A stretch of 6,118 nt of DNA. Source: Planococcaceae bacterium UBA3378 (GTDB lineage: Bacteria > Bacillota > Bacilli > Bacillales_A > Planococcaceae). This document shows positions 1 to 5,626 of the stretch, in pieces. Location of the stretch: contig DEQA01000076.1 in the NCBI GenBank assembly GCA_002359075.1, positions 1,542 through 7,659 of the forward strand, in the 5' to 3' direction. The stretch's first letter is position 1. Each line of letters opens with the position of its first letter. A model generated the notes under the pieces. It was not told where the DNA came from. It made no database searches and saw only the letters and a program-made list of their open reading frames with translations. The translations under genes and the position numbers were made by a program.

Positions 1-1048
1 CAAAATGTTGATGAAGCAAATAATTGATAAGGGTTGTTTTCCCGCTGCCATTTGGACCAACGAGTGCAACCTGCTCCCCTTGGAAAATGTCAAATGAAAC
101 CGGCAAAAAAAGCGGCATATCCCCATAGCTCATTGTGAAATTTCGGATGCGTAGAACAGGATTTCGGTGGCTGGATAAGCAGTTTATTGTTAAATTACTC
201 ACAGATTCAATATTTTTTAACAGCTTCGTTTTTTCGTCTATTTTTTCTTCGGTACGTTTTTCGATTGCTTTTGCCCGCTTCATCATCCGTTTGGCCATCG
301 CATTTCCAAACGGATCATTGCCTGAGGGCTTTTCTTTCTTTAAACCCCAGTTTGATTTTTCGCGTGATGTTTTTTGCAAACGGTCAATTTCTGATTTCAA
401 TACTTTATTTTTTTCAAGCTCAAATTGATCCTGTAACTGTTTTTGCTGCTCATAAGTTGAGAACTGTCCTTTATAAATGACTAATTGGCTTTTTTCAATG
501 ACTAACACATGATCGATCACTGTATCGATAAAATCTCGGTCATGACTGGCAATGATAAATCCTTTTTTCTTTTTTAAATAGTTCGCCACGATTTTTCTTG
601 CTTGGATATCCAAATGATTTGTCGGTTCGTCTAAAAGTGGATATCTGGTTTCTTCACAAAACAGCGCAGCTAATAATACTTTTGTTTGTTCCCCGCCGGA
701 TAGCTGCTCAAATGGCTGCCAGACAATCTCCTTTTTTAACCCCAGTAATTGGCATTCCCGTTCGAACTTCCATAGTTCGATTGGCATCACTTCATCAATG
801 GCATAGTAAACCAATTGTTCTTTGTTCGGAATCGATTGAGGGAAATAGACGAACTGTACATCGCTTCTTATTTCACCTGCATACGGATAACGGTTCATTA
901 ATAAGTGTAAAAATGTACTTTTGCCGCGGCCGTTTCTTCCCACCAACCCGAGACACCAATTTGTATCGATCGTTAAACTTACATCTTCAAATAAGGGCCG
1001 GTCCATCGCATCAAAACCGAAATGTAAATGCTGAATTTCAATAGGCAT
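1..1048 (-). CDS. Lsa-type ABC-F ribosome-protection ATPase (partial, C-terminal part outside window)
   Basis: This soluble twin-ATPase has no membrane segments. By family knowledge such proteins enter the ribosomal E site and displace lincosamide, pleuromutilin and streptogramin A drugs. The reading frame is open from the ATG at 1048 to the left edge, giving 349 residues. The first ATPase domain has Walker A GRNGRGKST (37-45), signature LSGGEQ (116-121), Walker B LLDEP with D140/E141, and the switch H169 in SHD. A charged, Lys/Glu-rich interdomain linker, the region that contacts the drug site in ABC-F proteins, spans about 205-290. The second domain begins near 298 with Walker A GPNGSGKTT (331-339). 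The opening, the DTNWCLGLVGRNGRGKST segment and VIEKSQL resemble what I remember of Lsa(A), more than Vga, Msr or VmlR. GGAGGT at 1055-1060 sits 6 nt before the ATG and fixes the start. Full-length relatives run to about 490-500 residues, so roughly 140 are missing. ABC-F family is very secure; the drug spectrum is inferred. Confidence 0.93.
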   Translation of the reverse strand, partial: MPIEIQHLHFGFDAMDRPLFEDVSLTIDTNWCLGLVGRNGRGKSTFLHLLMNRYPYAGEIRSDVQFVYFPQSIPNKEQLVYYAIDEVMPIELWKFERECQLLGLKKEIVWQPFEQLSGGEQTKVLLAALFCEETRYPLLDEPTNHLDIQARKIVANYLKKKKGFIIASHDRDFIDTVIDHVLVIEKSQLVIYKGQFSTYEQQKQLQDQFELEKNKVLKSEIDRLQKTSREKSNWGLKKEKPSGNDPFGNAMAKRMMKRAKAIEKRTEEKIDEKTKLLKNIESVSNLTINCLSSHRNPVLRIRNFTMSYGDMPLFLPVSFDIFQGEQVALVGPNGSGKTTLINYLLHQHF

Positions 1049-1129
1049 ATTTTTACCTCCAATTTTTCACTATATTATTGGAGATGATGTAGCATACTGC
1101 ATACAATCATCCCGATTCGTTGGTATGAC

Positions 1130-1275
1130 TGTATACGCATAAGCAAATAAAAAACCTTCTGAAAAAACATTCAGAAGGATTAGCATTTATACATACATGA
1201 ATAAGCTTCATTAAAGGATGAAGAAGGTATTATAAATGGCAGACTAATCCTATTTTAAGTGAAAATGCGTATACA
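1130..1275 (-). promoter_or_regulatory. ABC-F leader RNA: 11-bp inverted repeat enclosing the terminator, with alternative pairings
   Basis: ATGCGTATACA at 1265-1275 is the exact reverse complement of TGTATACGCAT at 1130-1140. In the minus-strand transcript the two can form an 11-bp helix around the terminator hairpin. Inside this span ACCTTCT (complement of 1222-1228) can pair with AGAAGGT, the 3' arm of the terminator, as a 7-bp competitor. CTTCAT/ATGAAG (1206-1211 and 1218-1223) form a small extra hairpin. These pairings could switch between terminated and read-through forms. The repeats are seen directly; the switching is inferred. Confidence 0.45.
1154..1178 (-). terminator. Leader terminator (probable attenuator) of the ABC-F gene
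   Basis: On the minus strand CCTTCTGAA (1170-1178 on the complement) pairs perfectly with TTCAGAAGG across a 6-nt loop. It is followed directly by a T-rich run, TTTTTTATTT, at about 1145-1154. That is an intrinsic terminator pointing at the ABC-F gene, about 105 nt before its start codon and about 165 nt after its promoter. No gene ends just before it, so its natural role is conditional termination within the leader. ABC-F resistance genes of Firmicutes are known to be controlled this way. Confidence 0.75.
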
Positions 1276-1290
1276 TTTTACGTGTAAAAT
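1275..1290. repeat. Palindrome ATTTTAC-gt-GTAAAAT
   Basis: A perfect 7-bp inverted repeat around a 2-bp centre lies in the ABC-F leader, about 50 nt after the predicted transcription start. The tight centre suits a dimeric DNA-binding protein better than an RNA hairpin, though it abuts the upstream arm of the 11-bp leader repeat. No regulator is identifiable. Confidence 0.35.
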
Positions 1291-1341
1291 AGAATTATTT
1301 GATCATCCGTCACCCATCATCCCTTCATATATAATACAGCT

Positions 1342-1370
1342 ATTATAACTTGTATTTAGAAAATTTCCAA
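1342..1370 (-). promoter_or_regulatory. Sigma-A promoter of the ABC-F gene
   Basis: The minus strand shows TTGGAA (1365-1370), a 17-bp spacer, then a perfect TATAAT (1342-1347). Transcription would start near 1335, giving a leader of about 290 nt before the ABC-F ATG. The promoter lies only 32 bp beyond the recombinase stop codon, so the ABC-F gene has its own promoter rather than depending on read-through. Confidence 0.7.
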
Positions 1371-1402
1371 ACATTAATTAGTTTCCCCGGATCCATTTTA
1401 CT

Positions 1403-2356
1403 TTACATAATAATATTATTGAAAGGACTCTTTTCCATTACCTTTTGAATTTGCTCATCTTCAATATGTGTATAAATTTGGGTAGTAGCGACACTCGAGT
1501 GGCCGAGAATATGCTGGAGGCTTCGTATATCCGCTCCTGCCTTATACATCATCGTTGCAGATGTATGCCGCAGCTTATGAGGAGTAAGCTGTTCCTTTTG
1601 AAGATCTGTATTATTAATTTGCTTGACGATCTTGGCTACTGTCTGCCTTGTAAAACGCGTTCTTTTCTGAGAGACGAACAATGGTTCATCACCTTCTCCC
1701 TTATAGGCAGTTCTTTCCGGTAAATATTGTTCAAGTGCCGCCAAACAGGCATCGTTTAAATAGACAGTGCGTTCCTTGTTACCTTTCCCGATAATTGTTA
1801 CCTTTCTTTCCTGAATAGAAGAAAGATTCAGTGCACAAAGCTCCGATACCCGAATACCTAGGTTCAGGAAAAACATCATCATGCAATAATCCCGATTGCT
1901 GTAGGCTCTTTCCTGGATGGAACTGATAAACACCTGCGCTTCCTCCATATTTAAATAAACGGGCTTTCGCTTCCCGATTTTCGGTGTCTCCAATTCTTCT
2001 GCAATGTTTTCCTCAATAAGACGCCGCTTCCCTTTTAAGTATTTAAAAAAGGAACGCAGTGTCGCTACTTTTCTGGCCCGCGCAACTGCTGAGTTTTTTC
2101 GTTGTACCTCGCAGTATTCCAGGAATAAATATAAATCCTCGAGAGTAAGCTCTTTTATCCATTCAATGGTAATGTCCGAAATATCAATCGTATGTAAGTC
2201 GCTGACAGGGATATCCTCCTGTATCGCTTTTAAAAACCGGAAGGCTAAAACAAGGTCATATTCATACTCTTTTCTTGTACGTTGGGATTTTCCCCGGATG
2301 GTCGTTAAATAGATGCAAAAATCCCTTAGTATTTTTGGTAGTTTGACTTGTGCCAT
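1403..2356 (-). CDS. Xer-like tyrosine recombinase / integrase
   Basis: This 317-residue site-specific recombinase would break and rejoin DNA through a covalent 3'-phosphotyrosine. The N-terminal SAM-like core-binding domain covers about 8-110. The catalytic domain follows, with R169 (LGIRVSEL), the beta-hairpin lysine K191 (GKGNKER), H260 and R263 (HKLRH), H286 (LGH) and the nucleophile Y295 (QIYTH). All expected active-site residues are present, so it should be active. Length matches XerC/XerD (about 300), but the N-terminus starts with a short extra segment and the sequence does not look like the canonical RipX or CodV of Bacillus. It is probably an additional Xer paralogue or a solitary integrase. 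GAGGTGA at 2361-2367 precedes the ATG by 4 nt. No excisionase, tRNA target or attachment-site pair is visible. The ABC-F promoter follows immediately, with no terminator between. Family call is secure; the target site is unknown. Confidence 0.93.
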   Translation of the reverse strand: MAQVKLPKILRDFCIYLTTIRGKSQRTRKEYEYDLVLAFRFLKAIQEDIPVSDLHTIDISDITIEWIKELTLEDLYLFLEYCEVQRKNSAVARARKVATLRSFFKYLKGKRRLIEENIAEELETPKIGKRKPVYLNMEEAQVFISSIQERAYSNRDYCMMMFFLNLGIRVSELCALNLSSIQERKVTIIGKGNKERTVYLNDACLAALEQYLPERTAYKGEGDEPLFVSQKRTRFTRQTVAKIVKQINNTDLQKEQLTPHKLRHTSATMMYKAGADIRSLQHILGHSSVATTQIYTHIEDEQIQKVMEKSPFNNIIM

Positions 2357-2375
2357 ATGCTCACCTCTATCCCTT

Positions 2376-2384
2376 ATTTTATCA
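2376..2384 (-). promoter_or_regulatory. Possible extended -10 promoter of the recombinase
   Basis: The minus strand shows TGA-TAAAAT, a TGn extended -10 element, just upstream of the recombinase ribosome binding site. There is no convincing -35 because that position falls inside the 2386-2422 hairpin. If used, it would give a 5' leader of only about 12 nt but would place the promoter downstream of the terminator, which otherwise blocks transcription entering the gene. Confidence 0.3.
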
Positions 2385-2385
2385 T

Positions 2386-2422
2386 AAAAAAAGTTCCCAA
2401 ATATGTATTTGGGAACTTTTTT
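2386..2422. terminator. Bidirectional Rho-independent terminator upstream of the recombinase
   Basis: GTTCCCAAATA (2393-2403) and TATTTGGGAAC (2406-2416) form a perfect 11-bp inverted repeat, flanked by seven A on the left and six T on the right. It can therefore terminate transcription in both directions. It lies only 30 bp before the recombinase start. Either it closes a decayed minus-strand gene at about 2476-2622, or it is a leader attenuator for the recombinase. No plus-strand gene ends here. Confidence 0.75.
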
Positions 2423-2475
2423 GCTATTTTTGATTAATAATCGTTTAATTTCTATATAAAAATTGAGATTTTACC

Positions 2476-2622
2476 TTATAAAACAAAAACGCTCTCAGAC
2501 GCATCGAAAATTGTTTTTACATACCTACCCCCATCTCGATTCGTCTCAGCGCTGTTTAGAGAAAACGGTTTTCTGTCTGCTAAACTAATAATTTTCTCTC
2601 AATCCACTTCTGTGTTTCTATC
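2476..2622 (-). pseudogene. Possible frameshifted remnant of a ~50-codon gene
   Basis: On the minus strand an ATG near 2622 starts a 14-codon frame (MIETQKWIER...) ending in TAG. A second frame, open for about 40 codons and running through SLADRKPFSLNS to DASESVFVL and a TAA at 2476-2478, overlaps it. Restoring one A in the AAAA run near 2592 would join the two into a single ~50-residue protein. The stop lies about 55 bp before the strong terminator at 2386-2422, as expected for a gene end. I recognise no family and see no ribosome binding site before the ATG. An open stretch of this length can arise by chance, so this is only a suggestion. Confidence 0.25.
2554..2585. repeat. 15-bp palindrome with flanking complementary arms
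   Basis: AGAAAAC-g-GTTTTCT (2560-2574) is a perfect inverted repeat around one base. It is flanked by GTTTAG (2554-2559) and CTAAAC (2580-2585), which can extend the pairing across a 5-nt bulge. It could be an operator or the tip of an RNA hairpin. Its core GAAAACGGTT recurs at 2638-2647. Confidence 0.4.
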
Positions 2623-2629
2623 ATTTTTC

Positions 2630-2680
2630 AAAAAAACGAAAACGGTTCTATGAGAAGAGGTTATGAAAAACCGCTTTCGT
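2630..2680 (-). terminator. Terminator-like hairpin on the minus strand
   Basis: Read on the minus strand, ACGAAAGCGGTT (complement of 2669-2680) pairs with AACCGTTTTCGT (complement of 2636-2647) over 12 bp including one G-U. The loop is 21 nt and seven T follow (complement of 2630-2636). The large loop weakens it, but the stem and T-run are those of an intrinsic terminator. On the plus strand the wobble becomes an A-C mismatch and there is no T-run, so the structure belongs to a minus-strand transcript. No minus-strand gene ends just upstream of it. Confidence 0.45.
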
Positions 2681-2707
2681 AAATGGTGTGGTCACTAGCC
2701 TAGATTC

Positions 2708-2734
2708 ACAAACTATATTTTTTTACATAAGGTA
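2708..2734 (+). promoter_or_regulatory. Sigma-K-type promoter of the Pro/Gly-rich protein gene
   Basis: AC at 2708-2709, a 16-bp spacer and CATAAGGTA at 2726-2734 match the published sigma-K pattern (AC at -35, CATANNNTA at -10) at every conserved position. Transcription would start about 2741, leaving a ~25-nt leader containing the ribosome binding site. Sigma-K acts in the mother cell late in sporulation, when coat and outer layers are made. The motif is short, so chance matches occur in AT-rich DNA. Confidence 0.5.
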
Positions 2735-2766
2735 TAAGAAATTTATGTGGAAAGCAGGGAGTATAC

Positions 2767-3165
2767 ATGTACAATAATCCGTTTGATGATTTTGAGTCAC
2801 CAGAAAGATATGGTTCCCCTATACCTGGCAGGCCTTTCCCAGGTGGTCCTCCACCGCCTGCCGGAGGATTTGGTCCACCCATCCCTCCTCCTGGACAATT
2901 TCCAATGGGAGGACAGCAACAGCCACCGGGACCGCCGCCGCGTTTTATCCCTTCATTCCCCACTACTCAAACTTTTGCCGGGGGAATAAGTCGCTGTTTA
3001 TTCCGTAACACATATGTGTGGCTTAGAAATGGCAGGACATTTTGGTTCTATCCGATTACTGTGACAAGGGATACGATCATAGGTTTCCGCTGGAGTAACC
3101 GAAGAGGATGGCTTTTCCGCTCGATTCGCCGGGATAATATCCTTACTTTTACATGCTTCATCTAA
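2767..3165 (+). CDS. Pro/Gly-rich small protein with aromatic Arg-rich C-terminal domain, probably spore-associated
   Basis: This 132-residue protein is of unknown function. Residues about 18-65 are low-complexity Pro/Gly (PGG, PPP and GGQQQ patches) and should be unstructured. Residues about 72-132 form a compact, aromatic, Arg-rich module with W85, W93, W109 and W115 and two cysteines, C77 and C130, near its ends. There is no signal peptide or membrane segment. AGGGAG at 2756-2761 lies 5 nt before the ATG. I recall uncharacterised Bacillaceae proteins with a Pro-rich N-terminus and a similar WLRNGRxFWFYP segment, but cannot name the family. The sigma-K-like promoter, the terminator right after the stop, and the neighbouring ykuD-like gene suggest a single-gene transcript made in the mother cell and a coat or spore-surface role. 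That role is inferred from context and composition only. Confidence 0.82.
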   Translation: MYNNPFDDFESPERYGSPIPGRPFPGGPPPPAGGFGPPIPPPGQFPMGGQQQPPGPPPRFIPSFPTTQTFAGGISRCLFRNTYVWLRNGRTFWFYPITVTRDTIIGFRWSNRRGWLFRSIRRDNILTFTCFI

Positions 3166-3186
3166 ATATTCATGAGTGGAGTTTGC

Positions 3187-3220
3187 GCTTAGTTCCTTTC
3201 TTCAGGAACTGAGCTTTTTT
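3187..3220 (+). terminator. Terminator of the Pro/Gly-rich protein gene
   Basis: GCTTAGTTCC (3187-3196) pairs with GGAACTGAGC (3205-3214) over 10 bp with one G-U. The loop is 8 nt and TTTTTT follows (3215-3220). It begins 21 bp after the stop codon and separates this gene from the L,D-transpeptidase gene. Confidence 0.85.
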
Positions 3221-3224
3221 GTGG

Positions 3225-3250
3225 ACTATATAGCAGAGTTTCATAAGATG
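3225..3250 (+). promoter_or_regulatory. Weak sigma-K-like promoter candidate before the L,D-transpeptidase gene
   Basis: AC at 3225-3226, 15 bp, then CATAAGATG at 3242-3250 matches the sigma-K pattern except for the last base (TG for TA) and a short spacer. Since a terminator lies just upstream, the transpeptidase gene needs a promoter in this 55-bp gap, and I see no better sigma-A candidate. Confidence 0.3.
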
Positions 3251-3275
3251 AGGTAAAAAGAAATAGAGGTGACGT

Positions 3276-3773
3276 ATGATTCATTACGTTTTGCCGGGTG
3301 AAACATTGACACAAATTGCGCGGGATTTCCGGATTCCCTATCAACATTTACTTGCGGCCAATCCAGCGATCGTCAATCCAGATATTCTGTATATCGGCCA
3401 GCCAATTCAGATCCCGGGCTACCCAGACCCTGCTATACTTCCTTACCGTATAGAAATTTCGCTGAAAAAAAGAACCCTTCAGCTCTATAAAGACGGCGTT
3501 CTCCAAAAAACCTACCCTATAGCAGTCGGCCGGATTCTTCACGGAACACCTGTAGGAAGCTATATCGTTCTGAATAAAGCACCGAATCCCGGCGGCCCTT
3601 TTGGCACAATGTGGATGAGTCTATCAAAGGAGCATTACGGGATCCACGGTACAAATGATCCCAGCTCCATCGGCAAGGCTGTTTCGCGTGGCTGTATCCG
3701 GATGCAGAACCGGGATGTCGAGGAACTCGCAAGCATCATACCGCTTGGAACTGCGGTGGATATTCATATGTAA
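3276..3773 (+). CDS. ykuD: YkuD-type L,D-transpeptidase with N-terminal LysM domain
   Basis: This 165-residue peptidoglycan enzyme would, by family knowledge, form 3-3 cross-links between meso-diaminopimelate residues using a catalytic cysteine and no beta-lactam-sensitive serine. A LysM peptidoglycan-binding module covers about 2-47, from YVLPGETLTQIARDF to IGQPIQIPG. The YkuD domain covers about 56-164. It has the signature histidine H124 in HGTN and S137-R138-G139-C140-I141-R142, with C140 the nucleophile. The order of domains, the length (about 164 in B. subtilis YkuD) and the segments NPGGPFG, LSKEHYGIHGTN and AVSRGCIRM closely match YkuD as I remember it. There is no signal peptide or lipobox, as in YkuD itself, so delivery to the wall or spore is unexplained by sequence. 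GAGGTGA at 3266-3272 fixes the start. It is monocistronic, lying between a terminator and the convergent argS. A sporulation role is inferred. Confidence 0.94.
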   Translation: MIHYVLPGETLTQIARDFRIPYQHLLAANPAIVNPDILYIGQPIQIPGYPDPAILPYRIEISLKKRTLQLYKDGVLQKTYPIAVGRILHGTPVGSYIVLNKAPNPGGPFGTMWMSLSKEHYGIHGTNDPSSIGKAVSRGCIRMQNRDVEELASIIPLGTAVDIHM

Positions 3774-3831
3774 TAGAAGTTATAATTAGAAAACAGTCAC
3801 TGGAAGTTGAATCATTCATATCCATCACAAT

Positions 3832-3859
3832 AAAAAAAGCCCTAGAAAATTCTAGGGCT
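3832..3859 (-). terminator. argS terminator
   Basis: AGCCCTAGAA (3838-3847) and TTCTAGGGCT (3850-3859) form a perfect 10-bp stem. On the minus strand it is followed by a run of seven T (complement of 3832-3838). It lies about 40 bp after the argS stop. On the plus strand no T-run follows, so it is oriented for argS rather than for the convergent transpeptidase gene. Confidence 0.85.
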
Positions 3860-3896
3860 AAAATATAGAGCGATTAGTAAAAGACTCTATTTTATC

Positions 3897-5570
3897 TTAC
3901 ATATTCTTCGGCGCTTTCATTCCTAAAAGCCGTAATGCTTCTTCCAGTACAGTTGCAACGCAGAAGCTAAATGCCAGTCTTTGTTGTTTTCCTTCATCTT
4001 CTGTTAACACTTTTGTTTTTGCATAGTATTTATTATAAGCGCGTGCCAGTCTTAAGGCATATTTAGCTACTAAAGATGGATCAGCCTGTTCAAAGGCTTC
4101 TTCTACAGTTTTAGGGAATTCCTCCAATAATAAAATAGCTGACCAGGCAGCTTCACCTAAAGATGAAAATTCTATTTTCTCAGGAGTATATTGTGCCTTA
4201 TATAATAATGAAGAAATCCGTGCAAATGTATACTGAATATATGGTCCTGTTTCCCCTTCAAAATTCAGCATTTGCTCAATGGAAAATTCGATATCATTCA
4301 TCCGGTGGTTTTTAAGGTCATTAAAAATAACAGCTCCTACACCTACTTGTGCAGCTACTTTCTCTTTATCGGGAAGAGATGGGTTTTTTAATTCGATATT
4401 TTTCTTTGCTGTTTCAATCATTTCAGAGAGAACATCTGTTAATAGAACAACTTTCCCTTTCCGTGTAGACATCTTTTTGCCGTCTTTTAGGATCATGCCA
4501 AACGGAACATGCATTAGTCGATCAGACCATTCGTATCCCATTTTCTGAATAACGGCAAATAACTGTTTGAAGTGAAGCGATTGTTCATGGCCCACTACAT
4601 AAAACGATTTTGCCGGTTTGTATTCTTGCCAGCGATACATAGCAGCTGCAAGGTCCCGTGTTGCATAAAGTGTTGCGCCGTCTTTCTTCGTGATGAGGCA
4701 CGGAGGCATGTCTTCCACTTCTACTACATAGGCACCGTCTGACTCAATAAGCAGCTCTTTTTCTTTCAGCTCCTGTATAACCGGGTCCATTTTGTCATTG
4801 TAGAAGGCTTCACCATTATAGGAATCAAATGAAATGTCCAGCTGTTCATATACTTGCGTGAATTCAATAAGCGATACATCTCTAAACCATTTCCACAGGT
4901 TTGTTGCTTCTTCGTCGCCTTCCTCTAATGCTTTAAATGCCTGTCTTGCCAAATCATTTAACTCCGGTTGTTTTTCTGCCTCTTCATGGAATTTGACATA
5001 GATTTTCAGCAGTTCTTCAATTGGGGAAGCGGTAATTGTTTTCTCGTCTCCCCACAGTTTATATGCAACGATCAGCTTTCCGAATTGTGTGCCCCAATCG
5101 CCAAGATGGTTGATACGTACAGCCTGAAAACCATTCTTTTCCGCTATATTGGCAAGGGCATTACCGATGACTGTAGAACGTAAATGGCCCATGGAAAATG
5201 GTTTTGCAATATTAGGGCTTGAATAATCGATAACTACATTTTTCGATACAGCAGGTTTAGTTCCATAGTTCGCCTGGTCCATGATGATTTTGTTAAGCAC
5301 ACTGTTAATGACACTTTCCTGCTTATAAAAAATATTAATGTATCCGCCCATAACCTGTAAGTTTTTGTATAGCGGTTTCTGCATTTTTTCGGCAATCTCA
5401 GCTGCAATGACTTGCGGAGACTTTCGTAATTTCTTTGCCAGCGTGAAGCATGGGAATGCAATATCGCCTAAATGTTCATGCTTCGGCTTTTCAAGCAAAT
5501 CCCCAATTTCTCCAGCATTCATAGTTCCTTCCAAAGCTTGTTCTAAATCTTTTACTAATTGCTCTTTCAT
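3897..5570 (-). CDS. argS: Arginyl-tRNA synthetase
   Basis: This class I aminoacyl-tRNA synthetase charges tRNA-Arg with arginine using ATP in the cytoplasm. With the start at 5570 it has 557 residues, normal for ArgRS. The N-terminal additional domain (tRNA D-loop recognition) spans about 1-105. The Rossmann catalytic domain carries a HIGH-like FSMGHL (125-130) after SSPNIAKP, and a KMSKS-like KMSTRKG (366-372). The DALR-type anticodon-binding domain spans about 440-557. The frame is open back to an ATG at 5714, but those extra 48 codons run through the T-box and terminator. The ATG at 5570, 7 nt after GGAGGG (5578-5583), is the real start. The sequence differs clearly from B. subtilis ArgS as I recall it and fits the other Firmicute ArgRS type, seen for example in the B. 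cereus group. Expression should rise when uncharged tRNA-Arg binds the leader. Confidence 0.97.
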   Translation of the reverse strand: MKEQLVKDLEQALEGTMNAGEIGDLLEKPKHEHLGDIAFPCFTLAKKLRKSPQVIAAEIAEKMQKPLYKNLQVMGGYINIFYKQESVINSVLNKIIMDQANYGTKPAVSKNVVIDYSSPNIAKPFSMGHLRSTVIGNALANIAEKNGFQAVRINHLGDWGTQFGKLIVAYKLWGDEKTITASPIEELLKIYVKFHEEAEKQPELNDLARQAFKALEEGDEEATNLWKWFRDVSLIEFTQVYEQLDISFDSYNGEAFYNDKMDPVIQELKEKELLIESDGAYVVEVEDMPPCLITKKDGATLYATRDLAAAMYRWQEYKPAKSFYVVGHEQSLHFKQLFAVIQKMGYEWSDRLMHVPFGMILKDGKKMSTRKGKVVLLTDVLSEMIETAKKNIELKNPSLPDKEKVAAQVGVGAVIFNDLKNHRMNDIEFSIEQMLNFEGETGPYIQYTFARISSLLYKAQYTPEKIEFSSLGEAAWSAILLLEEFPKTVEEAFEQADPSLVAKYALRLARAYNKYYAKTKVLTEDEGKQQRLAFSFCVATVLEEALRLLGMKAPKNM

Positions 5571-5592
5571 CTTAATTCCCTCCATATAAAAT

Positions 5593-5626
5593 AAAAAAGC
5601 CCCCGTCTCTAAATAGAGACGAGAGC
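5593..5626 (-). terminator. T-box terminator before argS
   Basis: On the minus strand GCTCTCGTCTCT pairs with AGAGACGGGGGC over 12 bp (two G-U) around an ATTT loop, then TTTTTT (complement of 5593-5598). It ends 10 bp before the argS ribosome binding site, so when formed it prevents argS transcription. Confidence 0.92.

Larger units (their letters stand above)
2423..2766. other. Gene-free interval before the Pro/Gly-rich gene
   Basis: These 344 bp hold no convincing intact gene on either strand. They contain the possible gene remnant, the 15-bp palindrome, the minus-strand terminator-like hairpin and the sigma-K-like promoter listed separately. The decamer GAAAACGGTT occurs at 2561-2570 and again at 2638-2647. 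The rest is AT-rich without recognisable structure. Confidence 0.6.

Noticed and set aside
135..1044. Plus-strand open frames opposite the ABC-F gene (135-428, 187-480, 598-1044).
   Set aside because: They are antisense to a frame with all ABC-F motifs, lack ribosome binding sites and show Phe/Ser-rich antisense composition.
1141..1230. 34-codon minus-strand frame MKLIHVCINANPSE... crossing the ABC-F leader terminator.
   Set aside because: It has no ribosome binding site and reads through the terminator stem and T-run; more likely incidental.
2559..2575. Palindrome as a CcpA cre site.
   Set aside because: It matches the cre pattern at the CG centre and left half but fails at three conserved outer positions, and no catabolic gene is adjacent.
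2664..2699. Tiny plus-strand frame MKNRFRKWCGH after an AGAGG.
   Set aside because: At eleven codons, overlapping a hairpin, with no terminator or recognisable peptide family, chance is the simplest explanation.
2706..2963. Minus-strand Gly/Pro-rich frame of 85 codons.
   Set aside because: It is the complement of the Pro/Gly-rich gene; CCN/GGN codons read as Gly/Pro on both strands. The plus frame has the ribosome binding site, promoter and terminator.
3348..3732. Minus-strand frames within the L,D-transpeptidase gene.
   Set aside because: They overlap a gene with intact catalytic motifs and have no start signals.
3865..3890. ATAGAG/CTCTAT hairpin as a plus-strand terminator for the transpeptidase gene.
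   Set aside because: The stem is only 6 AT-rich pairs, the loop is 14 nt and the T-run is broken; too weak to call.
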